This document shows, piece after piece, positions 17,795 through 25,804 of a stretch of DNA of 49,768 bases; the first letter of the stretch is position 1; each line of letters starts with the position of its first letter. This DNA is from Acidobacteriota bacterium (lineage in GTDB: Bacteria > Acidobacteriota > Thermoanaerobaculia > Thermoanaerobaculales > Sulfomarinibacteraceae). Made by a program: the position numbers and the translations under genes. The notes below the pieces were generated by a model, which saw nothing but the letters and a program-made list of their open reading frames with translations, ran no database searches and was not told where the DNA came from. The stretch spans positions 1-49,768 of the forward strand of contig JAJDNH010000134.1 in NCBI GenBank assembly GCA_022340775.1, given 5' to 3'.

Positions 17795-18571
17795 GGAACC
17801 GTCGTCAGCCAGGACCGCCGGGAGAAGCTCGATGTCGCCATACCAGGCAACGCTCTGGCTCCCAGTGTCATCGGCGTCACTCATCACCGCAACGTGAGAA
17901 ATGGGTGGTGGAGGGAAGTCGAAGACCCGCACGAAGTCCCGGTAGACGTCGCGCCGCTCCTCGATCCAGCGGCCGGCTCGGTCCTCGCCGCTCTCGATCA
18001 CGTACTCCACGCTGCGGCTCAGCAACGGGTTGCGGAGAACGGTGTGCGGGGCGGTCTGATGCGCCCAAACGTAGCTGATACCGGCGTAGGGTGGGTACTC
18101 TCCGTATCGGTTGCGGGCGAGCAGGTAGTGCCAGCGCTGGAGAAGTGGGACCAGGACCGGGCGGTAACGGAAAGCCACATAGACCCGGGCGGCCGCGTCG
18201 TCTCCGTGGCGATACCTGAGATCGGCGCCCTTGGGCGTACGGTCGACCTTCCAGCGCCAGCGAACGTCCCGGTAGGTGCCGGACGGCAGGTCGGTCCTGG
18301 TGTACAGCAGTGAGGCGCCGTCGTGCGCCTCTGCACGAAGCACCGTTTGCCCACCATCGGCGACAAGGGTGTAGGTGGTATGCCTGCGAACGTGGCGGAA
18401 CGTCAGCTCCTGCCAGCCGTTGGGCAGGCGGCTACCGGCGGAGTTGGTCGAGAAGCTGCCGACGTTGATCGGCTGCGGGCGGCGAACGGCCTTTGCGTCG
18501 TGGAGCAGTGGGGGAGGTGCTACCGCGGCCGTCAGCATCACGGCACCCAGGGCAGTGCGGCGGAGGGTCAC
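17792..18571 (-). CDS. DUF3047 family secreted protein
   Basis: From the GTG at 18571 the product has 259 residues. The N-terminus is basic then hydrophobic (LRRTALGAVMLTAAVA), a probable signal peptide. The body matches the DUF3047 pattern: LPNGWQELTFRHV, LRAEAHDGASLL, VRWRWKVDR, DDAAARVYVAF, ISYVWAHQ, EYVIESGEDRAGRW, VYRDF and a C-terminal VAVMSDADDTG-type block. The biochemical role of DUF3047 is not known to me; the sequence suggests a beta-sandwich acting outside the inner membrane. The GTG overlaps the TGA of the upstream alarmone synthetase gene (GTGA), so the two are probably translated together. The reading frame is open far upstream, but that part lies inside the synthetase gene and is not protein-like. 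The TAG stop is the tip of the neighbouring repeat element. Confidence 0.82.
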   Translation of the reverse strand: MTLRRTALGAVMLTAAVAPPPLLHDAKAVRRPQPINVGSFSTNSAGSRLPNGWQELTFRHVRRHTTYTLVADGGQTVLRAEAHDGASLLYTRTDLPSGTYRDVRWRWKVDRTPKGADLRYRHGDDAAARVYVAFRYRPVLVPLLQRWHYLLARNRYGEYPPYAGISYVWAHQTAPHTVLRNPLLSRSVEYVIESGEDRAGRWIEERRDVYRDFVRVFDFPPPPISHVAVMSDADDTGSQSVAWYGDIELLPAVLADDGS

Positions 18572-19653
18572 GTTTCCTCTTGGCTCGGTTTGCTGCGAAT
18601 CTCGTCCCAGGCGCCCCGGTACGCGATCTGAGACCTGATCCTCTCCGTCTCCACGGCCTCGCTTTCGGCACCGCTGATCGCGGCCAACGTGGCGACCACC
18701 TCCAGCGAAACCGGGGGCCGTCCCGTCACCGAGAGGAAGGTGTTGCGGATCATGTCGAGGCGTCGTGGGGTGGCGAGGCGTCGCAGGTCGTTCACGGTCT
18801 CGACGCCACGCGAGTAGAGGAACTTGATGATGTTGTTGATGTCGCGCTGGGCGCAGGCCATGCCGATTTCTCCCAGCACGGAGGGAAGGTTCTCGACGTT
18901 GAGCGGATCGGTGCCCCGATAGCTGACCTCTTGCTGGAAGCGGTTCAGCTCCTCGTAGAGGAAGTTGAAGTGCTCGTCGATGGCACTGAGCTGCAGCGAC
19001 AGGATCTGGAGCTGACGTCGGGCTGCGACGCTGACCGCCTTGCCCGGTTTGTACCCGAGGTGATGCTCGATCTCGCTCCACAGCTCTTGGGCCAGGGTCC
19101 TGACTTGAAGCTCGAACCACGGGCGATCCGGCTCTGGGACGCTGCTTCGCCTGAGCCGGACCGTGTAGTGGACCGACGAGTAGCCGCTTTCCTTCTCCGA
19201 CTGATCCAGGTGATCCAGGCTGAGGACGCGGGTCGCGTTGGCGCTCATGTAGGCCACTGGAGGCTCATCGCGCGAAACCTCGAGCTCCTGGGAATCGTGG
19301 ATCTCGCGGTCGATCAAGGTGAGGTGGCTCAGGAAGTAGACCACGACGCGGACGCCGAGTGCGTCGTCCATGGCGCGGAAGCTGTTGCCTCTCAGTCCGG
19401 CCGGGAAGGTGTCCGGCTTGCGCAGGATCTTGTCGACGACCTGCTCGGGACGCTTGATACGAGATGTGGCGGAGTGGATCGGAGAGGGGATCGGGACGCC
19501 GATCCGCTGCCGGTGGCGGCTCCAGTAGGAGGGCTGTTGGCGTTCGCCGAGGTAACACATGACCTCGGTCTGGCTCGGCTTGAGCACCTCGCGCACATAC
19601 TGCTGGTAGGCGGCGAGGAAGAGGTCGAGTTGCTGCACGTCCTCGGTCGTCAC
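18568..19653 (-). CDS. RelA/SpoT-type (p)ppGpp synthetase without hydrolase domain
   Basis: The 361-residue protein carries a RelA/SpoT nucleotidyltransferase domain in about residues 58-205. Visible motifs are SRIKRPEQVVDKI, DDALGVRVVVYF (Asp97, Arg102), ESGYSSVHY (157-163) and ELQVRTLAQELWSEIEHH (Glu181, Gln183, Arg185), all expected for pyrophosphate transfer from ATP to GTP or GDP. There is no HD hydrolase, TGS or ACT domain, so it belongs with small alarmone synthetases, although the 150-residue helical C-terminus makes it longer than the roughly 210-residue type. The GTG at 19653 is chosen because GGAGG lies 7 bases upstream; an in-frame GTG at 19680 lacks one. Translation is coupled to the DUF3047 gene downstream. 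Control of activity is not evident. Confidence 0.85.
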   Translation of the reverse strand: MTTEDVQQLDLFLAAYQQYVREVLKPSQTEVMCYLGERQQPSYWSRHRQRIGVPIPSPIHSATSRIKRPEQVVDKILRKPDTFPAGLRGNSFRAMDDALGVRVVVYFLSHLTLIDREIHDSQELEVSRDEPPVAYMSANATRVLSLDHLDQSEKESGYSSVHYTVRLRRSSVPEPDRPWFELQVRTLAQELWSEIEHHLGYKPGKAVSVAARRQLQILSLQLSAIDEHFNFLYEELNRFQQEVSYRGTDPLNVENLPSVLGEIGMACAQRDINNIIKFLYSRGVETVNDLRRLATPRRLDMIRNTFLSVTGRPPVSLEVVATLAAISGAESEAVETERIRSQIAYRGAWDEIRSKPSQEET

Positions 19654-19831
19654 CGGCTGGCCTCCACTACCACGATACACGACGGTTCAAGGCTCGGTGA
19701 AGCTCCGGTCCCCAGCTCAGAAGCAAGTCTCGATCTCAGCATCGAAACTGGAACGGATCTACACTCGTGGGCATGGCGATGCAGGGAGAGGGGAGAGGCT
19801 CGGTGATGCTGGGAACGACTCCGGAACGGCC

Positions 19832-20995
19832 ATGATCGGGGCGGCACTGTTGCGGTGGTTCGTGGGTCCGGACCCCGACTGGGTGGACTCGCAGGTCAGG
19901 AAGCGGATCGGCCTGCTCGAGGGCTGGGCCAGCGTCGTCGTCAACCTGACCGTATTCGCTGTCAAGCTGGTGCCCGGCATCCTGATCGGTAGCGTGTCCC
20001 TGGTCGCGGACGCCTTTCACTCTCTGAGCGACGTCGTGACCTCGGTGGTGGTGATCTGGGGTTTCCGGGCTGCGGCCAAGCCGCCGGACCGCGAGCACCC
20101 GTTCGGTCATGGCCGGGTGGAGAGCGTGGCATCGCTTGTTGTGGCGCTGCTGCTGCTGGTCGCGGCGGTCGAGTTCGTGCGCACCGCGATCGGCGGGCTC
20201 CTCCATCCACGGTCGGTGTCGGCCTCCCTGCCGCTGCTGGCGGTTCTGGTCATCACGATCGTGCTCAAGGAGTGGCTTGCCCGTTTCTCGGCCCGGCTCG
20301 GTCGCCACATCGGGTCAGTGACCTTGGAGGCGGACTCGTGGCACCATCGGAGCGACGCCTTGTCAACCGGCGTCGTGGTGCTTGCTCTGGCGGGGGAGCG
20401 GCTCGGCTGGCGGCGGCTGGATGCGATCGGTGGTCTCGTCGTTGCCGGCTTCATCGTTGCCGCCGGTATCCAGCTGGTGCGGCGCTCGCTCGGTCCCCTG
20501 ATCGGCGAGGCGCCCTCGACCAAGCTGCAGAAGCGGATCCGTCAGCTGGCGGTGGGCGTGAGAGACGTCGAGGCCGTGCACGACGTGCTGGTCCACAGCT
20601 ACGGACCTCTGCTCGTGATCTCGCTTCACGTTGAGCTCCCGGCCGAGATTGATGTGGTGAGGGCTCACGACATCGCGGAGGAGGTCGAGCGGCTGCTTGG
20701 CGAGCGCTTGGGAGCTGTCGTGGTGGCGCACGTGGACCCGATCGACCGGAACCACCCTCTCTATGCACCGGTGAGCGGCTTTCTCGCGGAACTGTCCTCG
20801 GTGACGGAAGGTGTGAAGGAGTTTCACGATCTGCGTTTCGTCGGCGGCGAGTACGCCTGCAATGTGGTCTTCGACCTGGCGTTGGAGGATGTCGATTCTG
20901 AGCCTATTGTCCAGCACTACCGCCAGGCGATCCTAGACCAGTTCCCACAGGTCAAGGCGGTGGTCATCGAGATCGAGCCCACGCTCGTCTACTGA
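19832..20995 (+). CDS. Cation diffusion facilitator (CDF) metal efflux transporter
   Basis: The 387-residue protein has about six membrane segments (residues about 30-215) and the CDF metal site. One half is ADAFHSLSD in the second segment (His63, Asp67); the other is ADSWHHRSD in the fifth (His171, Asp175). HPFGHGRVE in the loop is also typical. A histidine/aspartate site fits zinc, cobalt, manganese or iron export in exchange for protons; the metal cannot be fixed from sequence. The cytosolic part (about 220-387) is longer than a single CDF C-terminal domain and appears to hold two similar alpha/beta units, the second starting near VSGFLAELSSV. The ATG at 19832 has only a weak GGAACGG site; the frame upstream is open but unconvincing. 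It is divergent from the alarmone synthetase. Confidence 0.92.
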   Translation: MIGAALLRWFVGPDPDWVDSQVRKRIGLLEGWASVVVNLTVFAVKLVPGILIGSVSLVADAFHSLSDVVTSVVVIWGFRAAAKPPDREHPFGHGRVESVASLVVALLLLVAAVEFVRTAIGGLLHPRSVSASLPLLAVLVITIVLKEWLARFSARLGRHIGSVTLEADSWHHRSDALSTGVVVLALAGERLGWRRLDAIGGLVVAGFIVAAGIQLVRRSLGPLIGEAPSTKLQKRIRQLAVGVRDVEAVHDVLVHSYGPLLVISLHVELPAEIDVVRAHDIAEEVERLLGERLGAVVVAHVDPIDRNHPLYAPVSGFLAELSSVTEGVKEFHDLRFVGGEYACNVVFDLALEDVDSEPIVQHYRQAILDQFPQVKAVVIEIEPTLVY

Positions 20996-21290
20996 GACCT
21001 CTTCCCGTCCATCAAGCCGGGATCCCCACCAGCCAGCTGTCCAGGCTTGGTCAGCGGCCGGTGACAGGGAGAACCGCGGCGCGCCGCCGGGCAGCGTCGG
21101 GCACTGCAGCGCGCTCGGTGGTGCGAGCGTAGAGGATGGAGGTACTCGTCGCGCCGACCCTGCAGGGTGCCGCCTTGAGCCGTTTGGGCGAACCAGCATC
21201 CAGCACGTGGATCATGATCCTGGCGGCGAAGCCGTGAAATACTGAGTCAGCATCTCAGGTTCAATTCGTATGAGGGAGGATGTCACAAGG
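20996..21290. other. Intergenic region with no recognised element
   Basis: These 295 bases between the CDF gene and the Fe-S operon contain no convincing gene and no match to the two intergenic repeat families. A short dyad, CTGAG-N7-CTCAG near 21243, lies before the operon and could be regulatory, but five-base arms are weak evidence. No clear -35/-10 pair was found. Confidence 0.4.
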
Positions 21291-21560
21291 ATGGAAGCAA
21301 TCAGCGAGTTCAGGAGCTACCTGGAGTCTCGGCTGCCCGGAGCGGTCATCAGGGTTCGCGACCTGACGGGCACGGAGGATCACTTCGACGTGCTGGTTGC
21401 CAGCGATGCCTTCGTCGGGAAGGGGCTGCTCGAGCAGCACCGCATGGTGATGGCTGTGATGAAGAACCGCCTTGACCGCTCGGAGGTGCACGCGGTCAAG
21501 CTCAAGACGATGACGCTCGCGGAGTACGAGCTGCGAGCTAACCAGGAGGTACGAACGTGA
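21291..21560 (+). CDS. bolA: BolA family protein
   Basis: This 89-residue protein matches BolA over its whole length: the SDAFVGKGLLEQHRMVMAVM block followed by VHAVKLKTMT is the family core (residues about 38-75), with His50 and His67 as candidate ligands for a shared [2Fe-2S] cluster. BolA proteins pair with CGFS glutaredoxins to move or sense Fe-S clusters, and the very next gene is such a glutaredoxin. The ATG at 21291 is chosen because GGGAGG lies 11 bases before it; an ATG at 21270 in the same frame has no ribosome site. Its stop codon overlaps the start of the glutaredoxin gene. Confidence 0.93.
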   Translation: MEAISEFRSYLESRLPGAVIRVRDLTGTEDHFDVLVASDAFVGKGLLEQHRMVMAVMKNRLDRSEVHAVKLKTMTLAEYELRANQEVRT

Positions 21561-21961
21561 GTGGAGCCCATCCGTTTCGGATTTCACCACGGCCATCCGA
21601 CATTCCCAGGAACGGCCGGCCTGTGTTGGACACCCGCCGTGGAGATTCCACGCTCGAACGAGTGGATCGCCTCGTCAACTCGGCACCGGTCTTCTTATTC
21701 ATCAAGGGTACGCCCGCGGAGCCGCGCTGTGGGTTCTCGGCCAACCTGGTGCGCCTCATCGAGTCGTTGGCCGTGCCCTATCTGACCTTCGACGTCCTCT
21801 CCGACGAGAACATCCGGGCGGCGGCCAAGGAGTACGTTTCCTGGCCGACCTTCCCGCAGCTGTACGTGCGAGGCCAGTTCGTGGGTGGCAATGACATTGT
21901 CAGTGAGCTGGCCGCTTCCGGCGAGCTGCGTCGCCTGGTCAGGGGTGAAGGCGATGAGTGA
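21557..21961 (+). CDS. grxD: Monothiol CGFS glutaredoxin
   Basis: The 134-residue protein contains the CGFS active site (Cys58-Ser61), the cis-Pro strand WPTFPQLYV and the glutathione-binding end GGNDIVSEL. The last motif is normally GGCDI; Asn replaces Cys here. The family binds a [2Fe-2S] cluster with glutathione and delivers it to acceptors, alone or with BolA. About 30 residues precede the usual start of the domain, without a membrane or signal character. The GTG start overlaps the bolA stop (GTGA) and is preceded by GGAGG. It is the second gene of a four-gene Fe-S operon, and its end overlaps the A-type carrier gene by eight bases. Confidence 0.94.
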   Translation: MSGAHPFRISPRPSDIPRNGRPVLDTRRGDSTLERVDRLVNSAPVFLFIKGTPAEPRCGFSANLVRLIESLAVPYLTFDVLSDENIRAAAKEYVSWPTFPQLYVRGQFVGGNDIVSELAASGELRRLVRGEGDE

Positions 21962-22331
21962 GACGGTGACCGCTCGCCCCGACGGGCCTTCGGCCGACGC
22001 GACCGAAGTGGTCTCGATATCCGAGCGGGCGCGGTCTGAGATCCGGGAGATCGTGGCGCACGAGAACCCTGGCGCCGGCATGGGGCTTCGCCTGGGTGTC
22101 ATCGGCGGTGGCTGCTCAGGGCTGTCGTACCAGATGGAGCTCGGGAAGCGGCGCGAACACGACCACGTGCAGATGCTCGGTGCCCTCGAGGTGTACATCG
22201 ACCCGAAGTCGGCCGTCTACCTCAAGGGGACCACGCTCGACTTCCACGACGGCCTCAACGGTCGCGGGTTCGTCTTCTCGAATCCGAACGCCCGCAATAC
22301 ATGCGGCTGTGGCGAGTCCTTCTCTATTTGA
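21954..22331 (+). CDS. A-type Fe-S carrier (IscA/ErpA/HesB family)
   Basis: The 125-residue protein has the three cysteines of A-type carriers: one in GGGCSGLSYQM and two in the C-terminal NTCGCGESFSI. The intervening sequence (VYIDPKSAVYLKGTTLDF, then GFVFSNPNA) is the usual family core. It accepts Fe-S clusters from scaffolds or glutaredoxins and passes them to apo-proteins. About 17 residues precede the domain. The ATG at 21954 has GGGGTGAAGG just before it and overlaps the end of the glutaredoxin gene (ATGAGTGA). I cannot separate IscA, ErpA and SufA from the sequence alone, so no symbol is given. Confidence 0.93.
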   Translation: MSETVTARPDGPSADATEVVSISERARSEIREIVAHENPGAGMGLRLGVIGGGCSGLSYQMELGKRREHDHVQMLGALEVYIDPKSAVYLKGTTLDFHDGLNGRGFVFSNPNARNTCGCGESFSI

Positions 22332-23895
22332 CGTTCTGAGGAGAACCGGCGGCATCACGGCGTTCGGAGGCTGGACGCTTCTGGCCGTGGGCGGGAAGGA
22401 CGCGGAGCGATTCCTGCACGGGCAGCTGACCTCCGATGTGCAGGCGCTCGAATACCAGAGGTCGCAACCGACGGCTTTCCTTGATTCGAGCGGCCGCCTA
22501 CGATCGTACGGGTACCTCCTACGTCGCAGCGACCTCTTCCAGCTCCTGCTGCCAGAGTCCCTGGCAGAGCCAACACGGGCCGCACTCGAGGCGAGCATCA
22601 TTGCCGATGACGTCACGGTCGAGACCGTGCCTGCTCCGGATATGCGGCTGGCGCTCGGGCCGCGCGCCCTGGTCCTGCTCCGCGAGCAGCCCTCCGAGGT
22701 CGTCTTCCCGCTCGAGATCTACGGCCAGCGCGGCTTCGTGACCTGGAGCGGAGCGGAGCTGAACCTCCCGCCCGCACCAGTCGAGCTGCTCGAGGCGTTG
22801 CGGGTGATGAGCGGCCTGCCGGCGTGGGGAGTCGACGTCTTCGCAGGCCAGCTCGTCAACGAGACCGTGCTCCTGAACACCTCGGTCAGTTTCAGCAAGG
22901 GCTGTTACCTCGGTCAGGAGACCGTTGCCAAGGTGAGTGCCCACCGCGGCGCCGCCCACGCAGCGAGGTTGCTGCGCGTCCAGGGCGAGCTGCGCAGACC
23001 CGAGCGGCTCGTCGGCCAGAACTTCGACGCTGGCAGCAGGAGGGCGGGCCGGGTACTGGCAACGGCCGAGTGGCGCGGCGAGGTGTTCCTCGAGGTCGCC
23101 CTGCACCGGGACCAGCGCGTTCGGGGCCGGGTGATCGAGGTGCTGGTTGATGGGGAGCCCGCCTTCACCGCCTGTGTCGAGGAGCTCCCATACCTCAAGG
23201 CTCCTACGGCGGAGGAACACGCCGCCGAGCTGTGGCGGCTTGGCGTCGCGCGGTTCGCCGCCGACGCCGACGAGGAGGCCATCGACCTACTCGAAGGCGC
23301 AATCGCCGTGTGTCCCTCATTCGCCGACGCCTACGAGTCGCTGGGCGTCATCCACGGCCGTCGCGGCGATCTCGAACGGGCGATCGAGCTCATGCACGGC
23401 CTTCTCGAGGTCGACCCCGAGTCGGTCATGGCGCACACCAACCTGTCCCAGTACCACGGCCGCCTTGGCCACATCGAACAGGCCGAGGAAGAAAGGCGCC
23501 TTGCAGCCGTGGCGGGGATGCGACGGCAAGGCCGGGACCGCGAGTCCGACGATGAAACGCGGGCCCGCAGCGAGGAGGTCGAGACCGAGGACCGTCAGCG
23601 CGAGGAGATGCTGCGCCGAGTGCTCGAGGTCGATCCGGACGACGCCTTCGCCAACTTGGGCCTCGGCGAGCTGCTGCTGACCCGGGACCGCCCGGAAGAG
23701 GCGGTAGCTCACCTCGAGCGTGCGCTTGACGCCGACCCGCAGTATTCGGCCGCCTACCTCGCGCTCGGGCGAGCCTTGGCGGCGCTGGGGCAGCGTGGCC
23801 AGGCCGCGGCGGTGTGGGCGCAGGGCGTCGGCGTGGCCGCCTCGCGCGGCGACGTGACCGTCGCCAACACCCTCCAGAGCCTGCTCGCGCACTGA
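22309..23895 (+). CDS. ygfZ: YgfZ-type Fe-S maintenance protein fused to a TPR domain
   Basis: From the GTG at 22309 the product has 528 residues. Residues about 10-300 form a GcvT-like folate-binding fold of the YgfZ type, with the diagnostic KGCYLGQE (197-204, Cys199). YgfZ proteins use tetrahydrofolate to maintain or repair certain Fe-S enzymes. Residues about 300-528 are tetratricopeptide repeats (for example AIDLLEGAIAVCPSFADAYESLG and AVAHLERALDADPQ), interrupted by an acidic, Arg-rich stretch at about 405-430. Bacterial YgfZ is normally about 330 residues without such a tail, so this is a fusion. The start is uncertain: the GTG overlaps the A-type carrier gene by 23 bases and lacks a strong ribosome site, but no later in-frame start precedes the conserved domain. 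Confidence 0.86.
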   Translation: MASPSLFDVLRRTGGITAFGGWTLLAVGGKDAERFLHGQLTSDVQALEYQRSQPTAFLDSSGRLRSYGYLLRRSDLFQLLLPESLAEPTRAALEASIIADDVTVETVPAPDMRLALGPRALVLLREQPSEVVFPLEIYGQRGFVTWSGAELNLPPAPVELLEALRVMSGLPAWGVDVFAGQLVNETVLLNTSVSFSKGCYLGQETVAKVSAHRGAAHAARLLRVQGELRRPERLVGQNFDAGSRRAGRVLATAEWRGEVFLEVALHRDQRVRGRVIEVLVDGEPAFTACVEELPYLKAPTAEEHAAELWRLGVARFAADADEEAIDLLEGAIAVCPSFADAYESLGVIHGRRGDLERAIELMHGLLEVDPESVMAHTNLSQYHGRLGHIEQAEEERRLAAVAGMRRQGRDRESDDETRARSEEVETEDRQREEMLRRVLEVDPDDAFANLGLGELLLTRDRPEEAVAHLERALDADPQYSAAYLALGRALAALGQRGQAAAVWAQGVGVAASRGDVTVANTLQSLLAH

Positions 23896-23987
23896 GTGAC
23901 GGCTGCGATCGGGAGTGTCACGGGGCTCGCCGGTGTTGACTGGGTACAGAGACGGAGTGTGCTCCGCCTGCTGCCAAGGGAGGCAAC

Positions 23988-24533
23988 ATGAAGGTCTTTT
24001 TCACCACCGTGCTGGTCCTCGTCATACTCGCCGTGGCCGGCGCCCTCTTTGTCGCCTTTTCGGGGGTTGCGAACGTCGCCGCCGACCAGAAGGCTCCGCG
24101 CGTGGTCGACTGGTTCCTGGGTACAACGAGCGACCATGCTGTCGCCCGTCGTGCAGCGACCATCCCGGTCCCGGATCTGGGGAGTGCCGAGATGGTGCGC
24201 GAGGGGTTCGAGCACTATCGTGAGATGTGCGTGGGCTGCCACGGTGCTCCGGGCGTCGAGCGGTCCGAGGTGGCTCGGGGGCTCAACCCAGAGGCACCCG
24301 ATCTGGCGGTTCCCGATGCACCCGACCCGGCGGAGGAGTTCTGGGTGGTCAAACATGGTATTCGCATGACCGGCATGCCGGCGTTCGGACCGACGCACCC
24401 CGACGACAAGATCTGGGACATCGTGGCGTTCCTGCAGCGCCTCAAAGGTATGTCGGCAGCCGACTACGCGGCCTTCGTGCAGCAGCAGGCTCAGCCGGCC
24501 GGGACGACGGCCGAGACGAACGACAAGAGCTGA
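23988..24533 (+). CDS. Membrane-anchored monohaem cytochrome c
   Basis: The 181-residue protein has an N-terminal hydrophobic helix (about 3-25) that looks like an uncleaved anchor, followed by a periplasmic class I-type cytochrome c. The haem site is CVGCH (Cys81, Cys84, His85) and the likely sixth ligand is Met130 in GMPAFGP. The C-terminus has KIWDIVAFLQRLKGM, typical of the terminal helix, then a polar tail. It should transfer electrons in the periplasm; no partner oxidase or dehydrogenase adjoins it. GGGAGGCAAC immediately precedes the ATG. A 92-base gap separates it from the Fe-S operon. A possible promoter was not identified. Confidence 0.92.
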   Translation: MKVFFTTVLVLVILAVAGALFVAFSGVANVAADQKAPRVVDWFLGTTSDHAVARRAATIPVPDLGSAEMVREGFEHYREMCVGCHGAPGVERSEVARGLNPEAPDLAVPDAPDPAEEFWVVKHGIRMTGMPAFGPTHPDDKIWDIVAFLQRLKGMSAADYAAFVQQQAQPAGTTAETNDKS

Positions 24534-24760
24534 GTTGGCAGAGCGCCTGGTTGCCGGGATTGTGTCAACCCGGGGCGAGGCGCGCCTGCTGCCCGCACGA
24601 GCTGTGATGTCTGCGGCGAACAGGAGGCGGCCACGGCTATCAGAACCACCGCCTCGAGAGTGACCACAAGAGCGGACGGCATCCGAGAGGTCCAAACTCG
24701 CCGCGGGCTGTCGAAGCGGCCGCCAAGAGCGTCGCCCGGCGAGATGGTACCCTTTGCACC

Positions 24761-25645
24761 GTGATGGGGTGGCTCGCGATCCCGGCTGTAGTCGTCGTGC
24801 TGATGGCATTCGGCACGGTGGCGGTGTCGCGCCACTATCGTGTACCACAGGTTCCACATCGGAGGACGCCGGAGTCGCTCGGCATCGGGTTCGAGGAAAT
24901 CCGCTTCCCGACCGCCGCGAACCGCACGCTGTACGGCTGGTGGATCCCGGCTGCGGCGGCCGCTGAAAACAGCGCTCCAACCCTCGTGCTGGTACATGGC
25001 TGGAGCCGAAACGTGGAGCGGGTTCTGCCGTTCATCCGTGTGCTCCAGAGCGCGGGGTACCGCCTTCTGGCGTTCGATGCGCGTGGTCACGGCAGCTCCG
25101 ACGCCGACAGCAGTCCCAACATGCTGAAGTTCTCGCAGGACATCCGGGCGGCGATCGACGAGGCCGAACGCCGTGGCGCAGATCCCTCCCGTCTCGGCGT
25201 GCTCGGTCTCTCGGTCGGTGGCGCGGCCTCGATTCACGCGGCTGCGAACGACCGGCGAATCGGCGCCGTGGTGACGGTCGGCGCGTTCGCCAACCCCCGC
25301 GACCTCATGCGCGGGGAGCTGCAGGCCAAGGGTCTTCCCGCGTTCCTGATTCCGGCCGTGCTGGCGTACGCCGAGCACGCCATTGGCGAACGGCTCGACG
25401 TGATCGCCCCGGAAAACCAGATTCCCCGGATCTCGGCGCCGGTTCTCCTGGTGCACGGCCTCGACGATGCGATCATTCCGGCGGAGAACGGCCGCCGGCT
25501 CGCGGCAGCAGGGGGTCGGGAGGTCAGGCTGCTCGAGCTTCCGGGACGTGGGCACTCGAACTGCAACTATGATCCACTGTTCTGGCCGGAGGTCACCCGC
25601 CATCTCGAGTCCGCACTGGGTGGAGGAGCAGAGGCGATCGACTGA
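24761..25645 (+). CDS. Membrane-anchored alpha/beta hydrolase
   Basis: The 294-residue protein has an N-terminal hydrophobic segment (about 4-22), probably an anchor, and a serine hydrolase domain. The oxyanion-hole region is LVHGWSRN (77-84), the nucleophile elbow is GLSVGG with Ser151, the acid is in HGLDD (Asp235 or Asp236) and the base is His265 in GRGHSN. The pattern FDARGHGSSD is typical of the peptidase S9/BAAT-like branch. The substrate is unknown. The start is GTG or the ATG directly after it (24764). The 227 bases upstream contain no recognised element. It converges with the response regulator gene, with a partial repeat element between them. Confidence 0.87.
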   Translation: MMGWLAIPAVVVVLMAFGTVAVSRHYRVPQVPHRRTPESLGIGFEEIRFPTAANRTLYGWWIPAAAAAENSAPTLVLVHGWSRNVERVLPFIRVLQSAGYRLLAFDARGHGSSDADSSPNMLKFSQDIRAAIDEAERRGADPSRLGVLGLSVGGAASIHAAANDRRIGAVVTVGAFANPRDLMRGELQAKGLPAFLIPAVLAYAEHAIGERLDVIAPENQIPRISAPVLLVHGLDDAIIPAENGRRLAAAGGREVRLLELPGRGHSNCNYDPLFWPEVTRHLESALGGGAEAID

Positions 25646-25736
25646 GGCAGATCCGCGGACTGTGGTCGCACCGTTCGGGGCCGCTCCGCTCGAATCTCCC
25701 TCCCTCTTCGTCCGAGAGGTCAGCGAGTCTCTTCCC

Positions 25737-25804
25737 TTCAGAGTCTCGAGAGGCCCGGGTGGAGAGCCTGTCCGCAGTAGATCGCGAACGGATGACTCGG
25801 GCTA
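25737..25804 (-). repeat. Intergenic palindromic element, short internally deleted copy D
   Basis: Read on the minus strand this begins TAGCCCGAGTCATCC, continues with TCGCGATCTACTGCG (left terminal repeat of copy A: TCGCAATCTACTGCG), and then jumps to CTCTCCACCCGGGCCTC and GAGACTCTGAA, which in copy A lie about 170 bases further on. The middle palindrome is missing, as in internally deleted elements. Its TAG tip is the stop codon of the minus-strand response regulator. The remaining bases 25646-25736 show no clear match. Confidence 0.75.

Noticed and set aside
17489-18313. Plus-strand frame running from the repeat element into the DUF3047 gene
   Set aside because: Half of it is repeat DNA and half is antisense to a supported gene.
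23754-24980. Minus-strand frame opposite the TPR end, cytochrome c and hydrolase start
   Set aside because: It opposes three supported features and contains no motif.
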